In this document: piece by piece, positions 42,149 to 51,304 of the stretch
Numbering within the stretch: position 1 is the stretch's first letter
How the letters are laid out: each line of letters begins with the position of its first letter
Source: Henriciella sp.
GTDB taxonomy: Bacteria; Pseudomonadota; Alphaproteobacteria; Caulobacterales; Hyphomonadaceae
Assembly (NCBI GenBank): GCA_029238175.1
Contig: JAQWGO010000122.1
Span: forward strand, 1-53,042
Direction of reading: 5' to 3'
Length of the DNA stretch: 53,042 nt
The notes under the pieces: model-generated
What the model was told of the DNA's origin: nothing
What the model saw: only the letters and a program-made list of their open reading frames with translations
Databases searched by the model: none
Translations under genes and position numbers: made by a program

Positions 42149-42847
42149 ATGATTACCCTCACTATTTACCCTGAAAGCTTTGGCGAACCGTCCGCTAGCC
42201 CATTTTGTACTAAAGCACTGTGCATGCTGAAGGCGACAGGTCTCGCGTTTCAAATCGACGAGTCGCCGGACCCCAGAAAAGCGCCGAAACAGAAATTGCC
42301 GATGATCGAGCATGATGGCCACATCATTCCAGATAGTGAGCAAATTCGCGAGCATATTGAGGCGGCCGCTGACCATGATTTCAACGCTAGCCTAAGCGAT
42401 GAGCAGAGAGGTATTGCCGATGCAGTGACGCGGATGCTGGAAGAGCACTTTTACTTCGCCGTGGTTGCCGATCGATGGGCGAATGATGCGAACTGGGAGC
42501 ATGTGAAGAAGGCATTCTTCTCCGATATCCATGCGCTTCTTAGGCCGATAATTACCCGGTCAATCCGGAAGCAGGCATTAGGTCAATTGAATGGACAAGG
42601 GATTGGGCGTCATTCTGAAGCAGAACGGTTCGGTCGTGCAAGCCGCGACGTACTGTCAGTTAAGTCGGTTTTGGGCGATAAGCCATTCCTGTTCGGTGAT
42701 GCGCCAACGGCCGCCGATTATACGGCTGTCCCTATGTTGCGAGCCTCGATCGCGACGCCTGTTCCGACCATGCTTAGCGATTTTATACGCAGTGAAGATA
42801 AGATTATGAGCTATCTCGAGCGGGGCAAAGAGGCGCTTTATCCATAA
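42149..42847 (+). CDS. GST/metaxin-like (Fax-type) thioredoxin-fold protein
   Basis: The 232-residue protein has an N-terminal GST-like thioredoxin fold (ITLTIYPESFGEPSASPFCTKALCML, then KLPMIEHDGHIIPDSEQIREHI) and a C-terminal all-helical domain (KPFLFGDAPTAADYTAVPML). The pattern is that of the failed-axon-connections/metaxin-like branch of GSTs in Alphaproteobacteria. Substrate unknown. It is divergent from the WYL regulator. A structured region with CCTCC motifs and a strong terminator follows its stop. Confidence 0.82.
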   Translation: MITLTIYPESFGEPSASPFCTKALCMLKATGLAFQIDESPDPRKAPKQKLPMIEHDGHIIPDSEQIREHIEAAADHDFNASLSDEQRGIADAVTRMLEEHFYFAVVADRWANDANWEHVKKAFFSDIHALLRPIITRSIRKQALGQLNGQGIGRHSEAERFGRASRDVLSVKSVLGDKPFLFGDAPTAADYTAVPMLRASIATPVPTMLSDFIRSEDKIMSYLERGKEALYP

Positions 42848-42850
42848 TTT

Positions 42851-42945
42851 TTTGCAACTCGGCATGAGAGTTTCCTCCCAGAACTCTCCTCCTCATGCCA
42901 GATGTAGAAAAGAAAAAGGGCGGCTCGATTGAGCCGCCCTTTTGT
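42851..42945 (+). ncRNA. Candidate anti-Shine-Dalgarno small RNA (copy 2), possibly 3'-UTR derived
   Basis: Just after the GST stop lies an element built like copy 1 at 18250. An outer stem GGCATGAG (42861-42868) / CTCATGCC (42892-42899) encloses an inner hairpin AGTT (42869-42872) / AACT (42882-42885) whose loop carries TCCTCCCAG; the strand back to the outer stem carries CTCCTC, leaving a second CCTCC-like motif exposed. A terminator GGGCGGCTC/GAGCCGCCC with flanking A and T runs follows (42915-42944). No good separate promoter is visible, so it may be processed from the GST mRNA, as reported for CcsR RNAs. Assignment to the CuckooRNA/alpha-r14 class is by motif and layout only. Confidence 0.6.
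42915..42944. terminator. Bidirectional intrinsic terminator between GST/sRNA and groEL
   Basis: AAAAGGGCGGCTC (42915-42927), a 4-nt loop GATT and GAGCCGCCCTTTT (42932-42944) form a 9-bp GC stem with A/T tracts on both sides. Leftward it ends groEL, with five T at the end; rightward it ends the GST/sRNA transcript. Confidence 0.85.
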
Positions 42946-42965
42946 ATTTTGAAAAGCAGGTTGGA

Positions 42966-44627
<1,662 letters not shown>

Positions 44628-44665
44628 TTAGAATTAGTGGGAAAAGCAAACAGGGGAGGAAGCTC

Positions 44666-44956
44666 TTAAGCTTCGATCACGCCCATAATGTCGCTTTCTT
44701 TCATGATCAGCAGGTCTTCGCCGTCGATCTTAACTTCGCTACCACCCCATTTACCGAAGAGGATTTTGTCGCCGACTTTGACGTCAAGCGCGACGCGCTC
44801 ATTGTCGTCGCCAATCGCGCCGTTACCAACAGCAAGGACTTCGCCTTCTTGAGGCTTTTCAGTGGCTGTGTCTGGAATGATGATGCCGCCAGCAGTTTTG
44901 GTGGCTTCTTCTACGCGGCGGACCAATACGCGGTCGCCTAGAGGACGGAACTTCAT
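44666..44956 (-). CDS. groS: Co-chaperonin GroES (10 kDa)
   Basis: The 96-residue protein is Gro[40 protein letters not shown], the hydrophobic mobile loop around that region, and the C-terminal [18 protein letters not shown]. First gene of the heat-shock operon with groEL. Confidence 0.98.
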   Translation of the reverse strand: MKFRPLGDRVLVRRVEEATKTAGGIIIPDTATEKPQEGEVLAVGNGAIGDDNERVALDVKVGDKILFGKWGGSEVKIDGEDLLIMKESDIMGVIEA

Positions 44957-44996
44957 GGTAGTACCCTTTGTTCGTCAGGTTGATTTGTTTCACTCG

Positions 44997-45023
44997 TTGG
45001 CACTCGACGATTGAGAGTGCTAA
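44997..45023. promoter_or_regulatory. CIRCE element (HrcA operator) of groESL
   Basis: TTGGCACTC (44997-45005), nine bases, GAGTGCTAA (45015-45023) matches the CIRCE consensus TTAGCACTC-N9-GAGTGCTAA with one mismatch in the left arm. It lies about 40-70 nt upstream of the groES start in the leader. Confidence 0.9.
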
Positions 45024-45033
45024 CGATGGCCGT

Positions 45034-45062
45034 CAGGTAGGGGTGCGACCTGCCAGCGTCAA
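45034..45062 (-). promoter_or_regulatory. groESL promoter candidate (sigma-32/sigma-70 like)
   Basis: On the minus strand TTGACG (45057-45062) and, after 17 nt, TACCTG (45034-45039) preceded by CCCC. The -10 with CCCC resembles alphaproteobacterial RpoH promoters (CTTG-N17-CCTTAT-like). It lies directly upstream of CIRCE. Confidence 0.5.
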
Positions 45063-45112
45063 CACTTTCGTAAGTAATTTTTTTGGAAAATTGTGTAGAT
45101 TTTTGTGGCTGC

Positions 45113-45727
45113 TTAGGTGCGTCCTAGTTCAGCTTTCAGGAACGCATTTTCCTGACGTAGCGTTTGCAGCTCTTCCACGATCGGTGTGAGTGTCGCGCCA
45201 AGCTCTTCTTGCGTGAAGCGAGGCGTGATGAATTTTGGACAGTTCCAGTCGAAAGCTTCGATTTCGATTGTGAAGAGACGCTCAACTGTGCCTTGGCCTT
45301 CGATCGCGAGTTGCTCTGCGAGTTTCGAATCGCCCGCTGCGTCTTGAGTGGTTGCCCGGCCTAGTATCTTTAGTCGGCGGCGATTGACGTAATCCATCAG
45401 GAATAAGGATACGCGTTGATCAGTCTTAAGGTTACCGACCGAGACATATTGACGGTTGCCGCGATAATCCGCAAAGCCGATTTGTGTTGGCGATAGGGTT
45501 TTCAGAAAGCCAGCTGGCCCACCTCGGTGCTGCACATAAGGCCACCCTTCTTCGGACACGGTCGCCATATAGAAGCTATCGCGCATAGAAATGAACTGGA
45601 TCTCGGAATCTCTTAGCCCTGATGGCGCAGGGCGCGCTGTCATGCCTGCATAGGTTTCACGCGAGCCGTGCTTTTCTTGTTCCGCTTTTACATGATCAGT
45701 AAAAGCGATCTCACCAAAATTCTTCAT
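45113..45727 (-). CDS. Pyridoxamine 5'-phosphate oxidase-fold (split-barrel FMN) protein
   Basis: The 204-residue protein has the PPOX split-barrel pattern: FISMRDSFYMATVSEEGWPYVQHRGG, FADYRGNRQYVSVGNLKTDQRVSLFLMDYVNRR. Such proteins bind FMN or F420/haem and act as oxidoreductases of unknown substrate; this is not clearly the vitamin B6 enzyme PdxH. The ATG at 45727 follows CGGAG; an in-frame upstream extension of 18 residues is less likely. Confidence 0.85.
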   Translation of the reverse strand: MKNFGEIAFTDHVKAEQEKHGSRETYAGMTARPAPSGLRDSEIQFISMRDSFYMATVSEEGWPYVQHRGGPAGFLKTLSPTQIGFADYRGNRQYVSVGNLKTDQRVSLFLMDYVNRRRLKILGRATTQDAAGDSKLAEQLAIEGQGTVERLFTIEIEAFDWNCPKFITPRFTQEELGATLTPIVEELQTLRQENAFLKAELGRT

Positions 45728-45808
45728 TGCGCGGCTCCGTCTATCTGGAACCAATTTGGGTGTATCGCGGCTGGGCTGCAATGCCCCAGCCGCGATATGA
45801 CTTATGCG

Positions 45809-46816
45809 CTATTTGTGTTGAGGAGGCTGAGCCGGTACATCATCGACATCATTCAGGATGATGTTGGTGTAAGGCGCGGTTTGGCGCAGGGCGACCGTGT
45901 TGGCGGGCGTATTGGCGAGGAAGACAGTCTCTGGCCCGTTCGTGTAGCTATCATTGTGGATCGTTCCGGGCCTGATGGTCAGCGCCGTTCCATCAGGGGG
46001 CACACGGAAGGTCGTGAAATGATAGGCAGGTTGCTCTTCTGGCGCAGACTCAATCTTCCGACCGAGTGTGATTTTTGAAACGGTGAACGCCTCATCGCCG
46101 TCATCAGGTTTCGGCTGAGAGATGTGCGGGAAGGGGTGATGTTCGACGAATAATCCGCCGCCACCAAAGGGCTGCATCGCAAATCCGCTAATGTAATCTG
46201 GAAGGCGTCCATAATACTGCATCCCAAACAGCGGCAGGTCGAAGCCCATCGCAAACTCTTCACCCGGATGCAGCAGCTTGCCGCCGTAATAAGCGAGGGT
46301 TTGATGATATCGCGGATCAATCACATCCAGAACGGGTATCTCAACGACATCCTGATTGACCAGCAGCGAGCCTGTGCCACCAAAGACGTTAGAAGCGCTG
46401 GACAGACCCGGAATAGCGCCGCCATCAGCAACGCTTATCCACTTAGCGAGGACTTTGGTCGCCGCTGTTTCATCAATACTGACGGTTTCGCGATAGAACC
46501 GATCAAGTTGTTCGATAACAGTTTCGCCTCCCTGATAGGGGCCGACGACTTCAACGCCGGTGCCTTGGCCGGGTGTCAGCCTTGTTCGGTCACCGGGAAA
46601 GATCGGTCCGAATATGCCTGTTGTTGTTAGGAATGGTACACCTTCGCGTCCCGCGCGTACCGTCACCCCGTTGTTTAGAAACGTGAAATATTCTTTCAGC
46701 GTTTCATATGGAATGGCCACATCAACCGTTTTCCAGCGCAATTGTTTCATTTGCTCACGAATAAATTCGTCAGTCACCGGCACGGAATCCGGGCGTGTAT
46801 GTTTTACAGAAGTCAT
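45809..46816 (-). CDS. Unrecognised cupin-like protein behind a perfect inverted repeat
   Basis: The 335-residue protein is not a family I recognise. It has no signal peptide. It contains VSIDETAATKVLAK, ASNVFGGTGSLLVNQDVVE, HQTLAYYGGKLLHPGEEFAMG, a His-rich FVEHHPFPHIS and a cupin-like ending: FTTFRVPPDGTALTIRPGTIHNDS then GPETVFLANTPANTVAL. The spaced His and Glu residues would fit a metal-binding cupin lyase, isomerase or dioxygenase, but this is inference. I chose the ATG at 46816 (GGGGAAAA site); an upstream ATG at 46831 overlaps a palindrome. A thioesterase gene lies upstream on the same strand, across the inverted repeat at 46833-46865. Confidence 0.6.
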   Translation of the reverse strand: MTSVKHTRPDSVPVTDEFIREQMKQLRWKTVDVAIPYETLKEYFTFLNNGVTVRAGREGVPFLTTTGIFGPIFPGDRTRLTPGQGTGVEVVGPYQGGETVIEQLDRFYRETVSIDETAATKVLAKWISVADGGAIPGLSSASNVFGGTGSLLVNQDVVEIPVLDVIDPRYHQTLAYYGGKLLHPGEEFAMGFDLPLFGMQYYGRLPDYISGFAMQPFGGGGLFVEHHPFPHISQPKPDDGDEAFTVSKITLGRKIESAPEEQPAYHFTTFRVPPDGTALTIRPGTIHNDSYTNGPETVFLANTPANTVALRQTAPYTNIILNDVDDVPAQPPQHK

Positions 46817-46832
46817 AAATTTTCCCCACACT

Positions 46833-46865
46833 AGATTGAATGCTCAACAGTTGAGCATTCAATCT
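46833..46865. promoter_or_regulatory. Perfect 15-bp inverted repeat upstream of the cupin-like gene
   Basis: AGATTGAATGCTCAA (46833-46847) and TTGAGCATTCAATCT (46851-46865) are exact inverted copies with a 3-nt spacer (CAG). It sits 17 nt before the gene start. There is no T-run toward that gene, so an operator for a MarR/TetR/GntR-like protein is more likely than a terminator. No regulator gene adjoins it. Confidence 0.6.
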
Positions 46866-46921
46866 GTTTTGTAGCGCAGGTCGGATAATTATTCGTAAAA
46901 CTAGACTTGGTTTTATTTGGT

Positions 46922-47392
46922 CTAAGACTTCGTGCGGAGTTCATCCATTGTGCGAATGGCTTTCGCGGCACTGATGCGGGCGAGGTGCCGGCCCTTTTCA
47001 TCACGCCAGTCCGCCTCAACAAAACCAGTTGTGCGACCCCGGCTAACAAGACGGCCTTCAATTGTGATCAAGCCGTTCGGAACAGGGCGCAGGATGCGGG
47101 TTTGTAGCTCTGTCGTCGTGAACCACTCGCCATCTTCCAGCGCGCTGGCCATCGTCATCGACACGATGTGATCAGAGAAACCCGCAATCCAGCCGCCAAA
47201 AACCCGGTCAGGCTGAATATCGCGGTCACCAGAATTTGGCCACTCATAAAGCGTGCGGCCATAGCTGACCTCTTTCAGCCAAGCCTTCGGATTAATGCCG
47301 AGATTTTTGATGCCAGCAGGAAGTTCCCAATCCCCAGAGCGGAGATTGGCGAAGAAGGTTTCCTGCTGGGCTGATAGCGCGGTACGGGTCAT
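46922..47392 (-). CDS. PaaI-family hot-dog thioesterase
   Basis: The 156-residue protein has the hot-dog acyl-CoA thioesterase pattern GGWIAGFSDHIVSMTMASAL (helix and catalytic Asp), with FTTTELQTRILRPVPNGLITIEG and RGRTTGFVEADWRDEKGRHLARISAAK as the strands. It is 5 nt downstream of the SDR gene on the same strand, so the two are likely co-transcribed. It would hydrolyse an acyl-CoA. Confidence 0.84.
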   Translation of the reverse strand: MTRTALSAQQETFFANLRSGDWELPAGIKNLGINPKAWLKEVSYGRTLYEWPNSGDRDIQPDRVFGGWIAGFSDHIVSMTMASALEDGEWFTTTELQTRILRPVPNGLITIEGRLVSRGRTTGFVEADWRDEKGRHLARISAAKAIRTMDELRTKS

Positions 47393-47397
47393 GTGAC

Positions 47398-48165
47398 CTA
47401 GTTGACCGTCGCGCCGCCATCGATGACCATCATCTGGCCTGTCATGAAGCTACCTGCTGAACTGGCAAGATAAACCGCTGCACCAGCGATTTCGATAGGC
47501 TCACCAATGCGGCGTAGCGGCGTCGTTGACGTTGCGCGTTTCAGCGTTTCTGGGTTCTCCCACAGGGCGCGTGCAAAGTCAGTACGAACCAGACCCGGCG
47601 CAATACAGTTGACGCGAACATTATCTTTGCCGAACTCTTCCGCCAAGTTGCGGGCGAGTTGGAAGTCAGCAGCTTTAGAGATGTTATAAGCACCAATAAC
47701 TGAAGATGCACGCAAGCCACCAATAGATGAAACGATCACAATTGCGCCATCCTTACGTTCACGCATTTGCGGCGCGCACATTTGGATCAGCCAATGGTTA
47801 GAGATAATGTTGTTCGACAAGATTTTCTCAAACGCATCGTCAGATATACCGCTCATCGGGCCGTAGTACGGGTTTGAGGCCGCGTTACAGACGACGATAT
47901 CAACCTTACCAAACGCGTCATTTGTGGCATCGACCATGCGCTGCAGCTCTTCTTTTGAAGAGATGTTCGCGGGCACCGCAATGGCTGTGCCTTCACCGTG
48001 CTTTTCATTAAGGGCTGCAGCAACTTCCTGACACGGGCCGGGCTTGCGCGAAGAGATAGTGACGTGCGCGCCAGCTGCGGCCATCTGTTCGGCGATGGCC
48101 TTGCCAATACCGCGTGACGAGCCAGTGATGATGGCTGATTTTCCGGTCAAATCAAATAGGTTCAT
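47398..48165 (-). CDS. SDR-family oxidoreductase (FabG-like)
   Basis: The 255-residue protein is a classical short-chain dehydrogenase: NAD(P) motif TGSSRGIGKAI, the NNAG-equivalent NAASNP, catalytic Ser in VSSIGGLR, and YNISKAA for the Tyr-Lys pair. The ATG at 48165 follows TTGGAG; an extension to 48264 would add 33 unconserved residues. It should reduce or oxidise an alcohol/ketone, probably a 3-hydroxyacyl-CoA, in line with the thioesterase gene following. Confidence 0.87.
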   Translation of the reverse strand: MNLFDLTGKSAIITGSSRGIGKAIAEQMAAAGAHVTISSRKPGPCQEVAAALNEKHGEGTAIAVPANISSKEELQRMVDATNDAFGKVDIVVCNAASNPYYGPMSGISDDAFEKILSNNIISNHWLIQMCAPQMRERKDGAIVIVSSIGGLRASSVIGAYNISKAADFQLARNLAEEFGKDNVRVNCIAPGLVRTDFARALWENPETLKRATSTTPLRRIGEPIEIAGAAVYLASSAGSFMTGQMMVIDGGATVN

Positions 48166-48283
48166 AATGAGGGCTCCAATAACATTTGTGATTTTGACGG
48201 TGTGATAGGGGGCGAAAACCGCGCTGGCGAGGGGTAACCTAGCGGGAGGGGCAAATTGAAACATTCCATTAGATCAATGCCAT

Positions 48284-48312
48284 TTGGCAAGCGATCCGCG
48301 CCTTCGTACAGA
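48284..48312 (+). promoter_or_regulatory. Promoter candidate for the PnuC-NadR gene
   Basis: TTGGCA (48284-48289) with a 17-nt spacer to TACAGA (48307-48312). Transcription would start near 48319, giving a leader of about 65 nt with two small hairpins (GCAG-AAC-CTGC, and AGTCTG with CA-GGACT just before the ATG). No known NAD-sensing riboswitch is recognised. Confidence 0.45.
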
Positions 48313-48383
48313 TTAAGCCTTGAAACAGCCGGGCAGAACCTGCAATCGACATAGTCTGAATTCTCACGACAGGACTAAAAAGC

Positions 48384-49475
48384 ATGTCGCCTCAGTTTTG
48401 GCTCGAAATGGCGGCAAACGCCACGTTGGTCACCGCGGTCTTTCTGGCGGCGCGGAACAAGTCCGTAAGTTGGTTGTTTGGGATTGCCGGTTGTGCCCTG
48501 TTCGCCGTCTTTTTCTTCCAGATTAAGCTCTACGCTGATGTAACGTTGCAGTTCTTCTTTATCCTGACCAACATGATTGGTTGGCTGCAATGGCAGCGGG
48601 GCGGTGAGGCGCAAACAGTCCTGCCGATTAGCCGCGTCAGGCCGCTCTGGCATCTTTTACTTTACTTCCCGGTCGCGCTGCTAACAGCTTGGGGATATAG
48701 TGAGCTGCTGCGGCGCTTTACGGATGCTAGCTTCCCAATGCTCGACTCGATGATTTTGACATTCTCTGTCGTGGCACAGCTATTGTTGATGCGCCGAAAA
48801 TTGGAGACGTGGGCGTTCTGGTTGATCGCCAATACGGTTGCGGTGCCTCTTTATTTTACCAAAGGCGCCTACATCACGTCCTTTGTATACGCGGTGTTTT
48901 GGCTCAATGCCTTCTATGGGGCATGGCAATGGCGTCGGCAGTTGCAGGCGCAGAGCGAAGGCACGGCAGAGGTTAAAACCATCTGTTTCGTCGGTGCGGA
49001 GTCCTCTGGGAAATCCACACTCGCACTTCGGTTGGCGGCGGATTTAGAGACGGTCAGCGTTGAAGAGTATGGCCGCACGCTCTGGGTTGAGCGCGGCGGT
49101 AAGCTCGATTTTGAAGACTATCTCCACATCGCTGAAACGCATATCAAAATGGAGGACGCGGCTAAGAAAAACGCTAATCGTTTTGTCTTTGTGGATACCA
49201 CGCCGCTCACCACATTGTTCTATTCTGACGAGCATATGGGCAAGATTGATCCCAAACTACTAGACCTCTCCAACCGCAGTTATGATTATACCTTCCTTTG
49301 CAATCCAGACTTTCCCATGGTGCAAGACGGATGGCGCGGCGATGAGAGTTTTCGCCAAGCTCAACATGAGTGGTATGTCCGCGAGCTAGAGGCTCGCGGT
49401 GTGAACTATATCAGCCTAACCGGCACGTTCGAGGACAAGGTCGCGTTGATCAAGAAAACGATCAGCGACAGCTAA
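48384..49475 (+). CDS. Fused PnuC-type nicotinamide riboside transporter and NadR-like kinase
   Basis: The 363-residue protein joins two domains. Residues 1 to about 190 form a membrane part of six or seven helices with the PnuC layout: NKSVSWLFGIAGCALFAVFFFQIKLYAD, QFFFILTNMIGWLQWQRGG and FWLNAFYGAWQWRRQL. From about residue 198 follows a P-loop kinase domain resembling the nicotinamide riboside kinase part of NadR: CFVGAESSGKSTLALRLAA (Walker A), SVEEYGRTLW, FVDTTPLTTLFY and a C-terminal LEARGVNYISLTG. The NMN adenylyltransferase domain of NadR is absent. The inferred job is uptake of nicotinamide riboside and its direct phosphorylation to NMN at the membrane, trapping it. AGGAC lies before the ATG. 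Confidence 0.83.
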   Translation: MSPQFWLEMAANATLVTAVFLAARNKSVSWLFGIAGCALFAVFFFQIKLYADVTLQFFFILTNMIGWLQWQRGGEAQTVLPISRVRPLWHLLLYFPVALLTAWGYSELLRRFTDASFPMLDSMILTFSVVAQLLLMRRKLETWAFWLIANTVAVPLYFTKGAYITSFVYAVFWLNAFYGAWQWRRQLQAQSEGTAEVKTICFVGAESSGKSTLALRLAADLETVSVEEYGRTLWVERGGKLDFEDYLHIAETHIKMEDAAKKNANRFVFVDTTPLTTLFYSDEHMGKIDPKLLDLSNRSYDYTFLCNPDFPMVQDGWRGDESFRQAQHEWYVRELEARGVNYISLTGTFEDKVALIKKTISDS

Positions 49476-49477
49476 GC

Positions 49478-49669
49478 CTATACAAGGCCAGCTTTGTGAA
49501 GGGCTGCGCGGGCTCGAAACCGAACGCGTGCGCAAAACTCGCGCTCTGGGTCCGGGGTCTCGTCATTGCAAAGGCAGCGCTGTGATAAAGTTTCTAGGTC
49601 AGCCGGATCTAACCAAAGCGCAACACGGCCACGTTCCTTTTCGGCTGTTTCATCTGTTGGCTCGGTCAT
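49478..49669 (-). CDS. Small conserved hypothetical protein
   Basis: The 63-residue protein is acidic at the N-terminus and helical: EKERGRVALWLDPADLETLSQRC, then CDETPDPEREFCARVRFRARAALHKAGLV-type sequence. The LWLDPADLETLSQRC and REFCARVRFRARAALHKAG parts look like a small DNA- or RNA-binding or regulatory helix pair. I do not recognise the family. Its ATG overlaps the TAA of the thioesterase gene (TAATG), so translation is coupled. It is also only 2 nt from the stop of the PnuC-NadR gene on the other strand. Confidence 0.65.
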   Translation of the reverse strand: MTEPTDETAEKERGRVALWLDPADLETLSQRCLCNDETPDPEREFCARVRFRARAALHKAGLV

Positions 49670-50106
49670 TATGAAATCGCTTCCCTCGGTATTGCATACG
49701 TCACAACAGCATTGCTCGACAGGCGGTTATCGCCTTCGGCTTTAATCTCAACATTCATCACAGCGAGTGCTTTGCCGATCTTCATCACGCGGGCATCCGC
49801 GATGACCGCCGCCCCTATGCATGGACGCAGGAAATTTATGTTCAGATTGCTTGTCACGGTCATCGGCTCAATTCCGGTTAGCGTCATCACCGCCATATAG
49901 GCCGCGCTATCGGCGACAGCCATCTGTGTTGGCCCGGAGATATAGCCGCCGGGGCGCAAGTGTTCTTCGCGGGTTTCCAAACGCTGGACGGCGCGGCCTG
50001 GTTCCATGATTGTGATCTTTGCCTGATGGTCGGGCCGATCAAATGCACCGTTCAGAAAGCTATTGGCTTCCTCGACCGAGACCTTGCTCATTGCGATACT
50101 TGTCAT
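49669..50106 (-). CDS. PaaI-family hot-dog thioesterase
   Basis: The protein of about 145 residues is a hot-dog thioesterase: RPGGYISGPTQMAVADSAAYMAVM is the helix and SNLNINFLRPCIGAAVIADARV is the strand pair. The ATG at 50106 follows a GGAAGG site. It is divergent from the cassette at 50207 and coupled to the small gene at 49478 through TAATG. Expected reaction: acyl-CoA hydrolysis. Confidence 0.85.
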   Translation of the reverse strand: MTSIAMSKVSVEEANSFLNGAFDRPDHQAKITIMEPGRAVQRLETREEHLRPGGYISGPTQMAVADSAAYMAVMTLTGIEPMTVTSNLNINFLRPCIGAAVIADARVMKIGKALAVMNVEIKAEGDNRLSSNAVVTYAIPREAIS

Positions 50107-50206
50107 GGTTTTCCTTCCGTGAGGCATTGACGCCTGCATCTCTTCGCGCCCAACTTACCCAAAGCACGGGACCCGCCAAGAGGTCTCGCCACGGGAGGAT
50201 AAACGA

Positions 50207-51304
50207 ATGCTGACCAAAGGCGACGAGTACCCCATCCACCAGACACCGGAACCTGTTGCGTTCTCAGGGTCTGATCGGAACTTTTATGATCGCTATTTCT
50301 TTAATGGTTATTCGAAGGATGGTTCGATCTTCTTCGCGGCGTCATTCGGTGTCTATCCGCATCTGAATGTGATGGACGGGGCGGTATCGATTCTGAAAGA
50401 CGGCGTTCAGCGCTCAGTGCACGTCTCACGCATTCTCGGCATGGAACGAATGGACACGAAAGTCGGACCGCTATCAGTTGAAGTGGTTGAGGAACTCAAG
50501 CGCATTCATTTGAAGCTAGATGAAGCCGAAGGCCTCGCCCTCGACGTCACGTTTACAGGCCGCCATTTCCCGGTTGAAGAACCGCGCTTTACCTATCGCC
50601 AGGGTCCGCGCATGTTGATTGACTGCACGCGCATGACCCAGAACGGCCACTGGTCGGGCAATATGCGGATTGATGGCGAAGAAATTGAAGTGCGCGACTT
50701 CTACGGTACGCGCGATCGCAGCTGGGGCGTGCGCCCTATCGGTGAGAAAGACCCACAGGCGGTTGTGCCGGTTCAGCTTCCGCAATTCTATTGGCTTTGG
50801 GCGCCGATCAATTTCCCGAATGCCTCGCTCTATTTCCACGTCAATGAAGACGCAAATGGCAATGCTTGGAATACGCGGTCCGTCTTCGCCATGGACGGCG
50901 CAGATTGTGATGGCTTGATGCATATGAACCGCCCGCAAATGGATGTGACTTGGCGCGAACAATCGCGCCGCGCGGCATCCGCTGACCTTGTGACGACAGA
51001 TGCGTCTGGTCGTGAACACCGCGTCAGTTACGAGCCTATCGGCACGTTTATGATGAAGGGAATTGGCTATGGCCATCCAAGTTGGGGACATGGTGTATTC
51101 AAAGGCGGCTATGCGATCGAACGTGAAGACTTCACGCCAGACAATATGCCATGGCAGCAGCCGGACAATCTTCATATCCAAGCCATTGTGAAGGCTACGC
51201 ATACCGGGCCAGACGGGCAGGGGAGTGAGGGCGTAGGTATACTCGAACAGCTTTGTATTGGCCCGCATGGCCCAAGCGGCTGGAAGGACGTTCTTGATGC
51301 TTGA
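50207..51304 (+). CDS. DUF7064/7065-like beta-sandwich protein
   Basis: The 365-residue protein has two related beta-rich halves resembling the CrtC/AttH or DUF7064/7065 type: FFAASFGVYPHLNVMDGAVSIL, HLKLDEAEGLALDVTFTG, DFYGTRDRSWGVRPIG (a strongly conserved motif), FYWLWAPINFPNASLYFHVNED and a C-terminal GYGHPSWGHGVFKGGYA. No catalytic motif is certain. Known homologues occur next to phosphotransferases in lipid or steroid-degrading bacteria, as here. It overlaps the next gene by 8 nt. A GGAGG site precedes the ATG. Confidence 0.65.
   Translation: MLTKGDEYPIHQTPEPVAFSGSDRNFYDRYFFNGYSKDGSIFFAASFGVYPHLNVMDGAVSILKDGVQRSVHVSRILGMERMDTKVGPLSVEVVEELKRIHLKLDEAEGLALDVTFTGRHFPVEEPRFTYRQGPRMLIDCTRMTQNGHWSGNMRIDGEEIEVRDFYGTRDRSWGVRPIGEKDPQAVVPVQLPQFYWLWAPINFPNASLYFHVNEDANGNAWNTRSVFAMDGADCDGLMHMNRPQMDVTWREQSRRAASADLVTTDASGREHRVSYEPIGTFMMKGIGYGHPSWGHGVFKGGYAIEREDFTPDNMPWQQPDNLHIQAIVKATHTGPDGQGSEGVGILEQLCIGPHGPSGWKDVLDA

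Noticed and set aside
48166-48264. Upstream extension of the SDR gene
   Set aside because: The ATG at 48165 has a ribosome site and starts the classic SDR N-terminus.
48319-48383. Possible NAD-sensing riboswitch in the PnuC-NadR leader
   Set aside because: Two small hairpins are visible, but none matches NAD-I, NAD-II, TPP or other riboswitch cores I know.
50516-51268. 250-residue open frame on the minus strand inside the DUF7064-like gene
   Set aside because: It is antisense to a gene with family-like motifs and clear overlaps with its neighbours; the composition and lack of a ribosome site point to a shadow.
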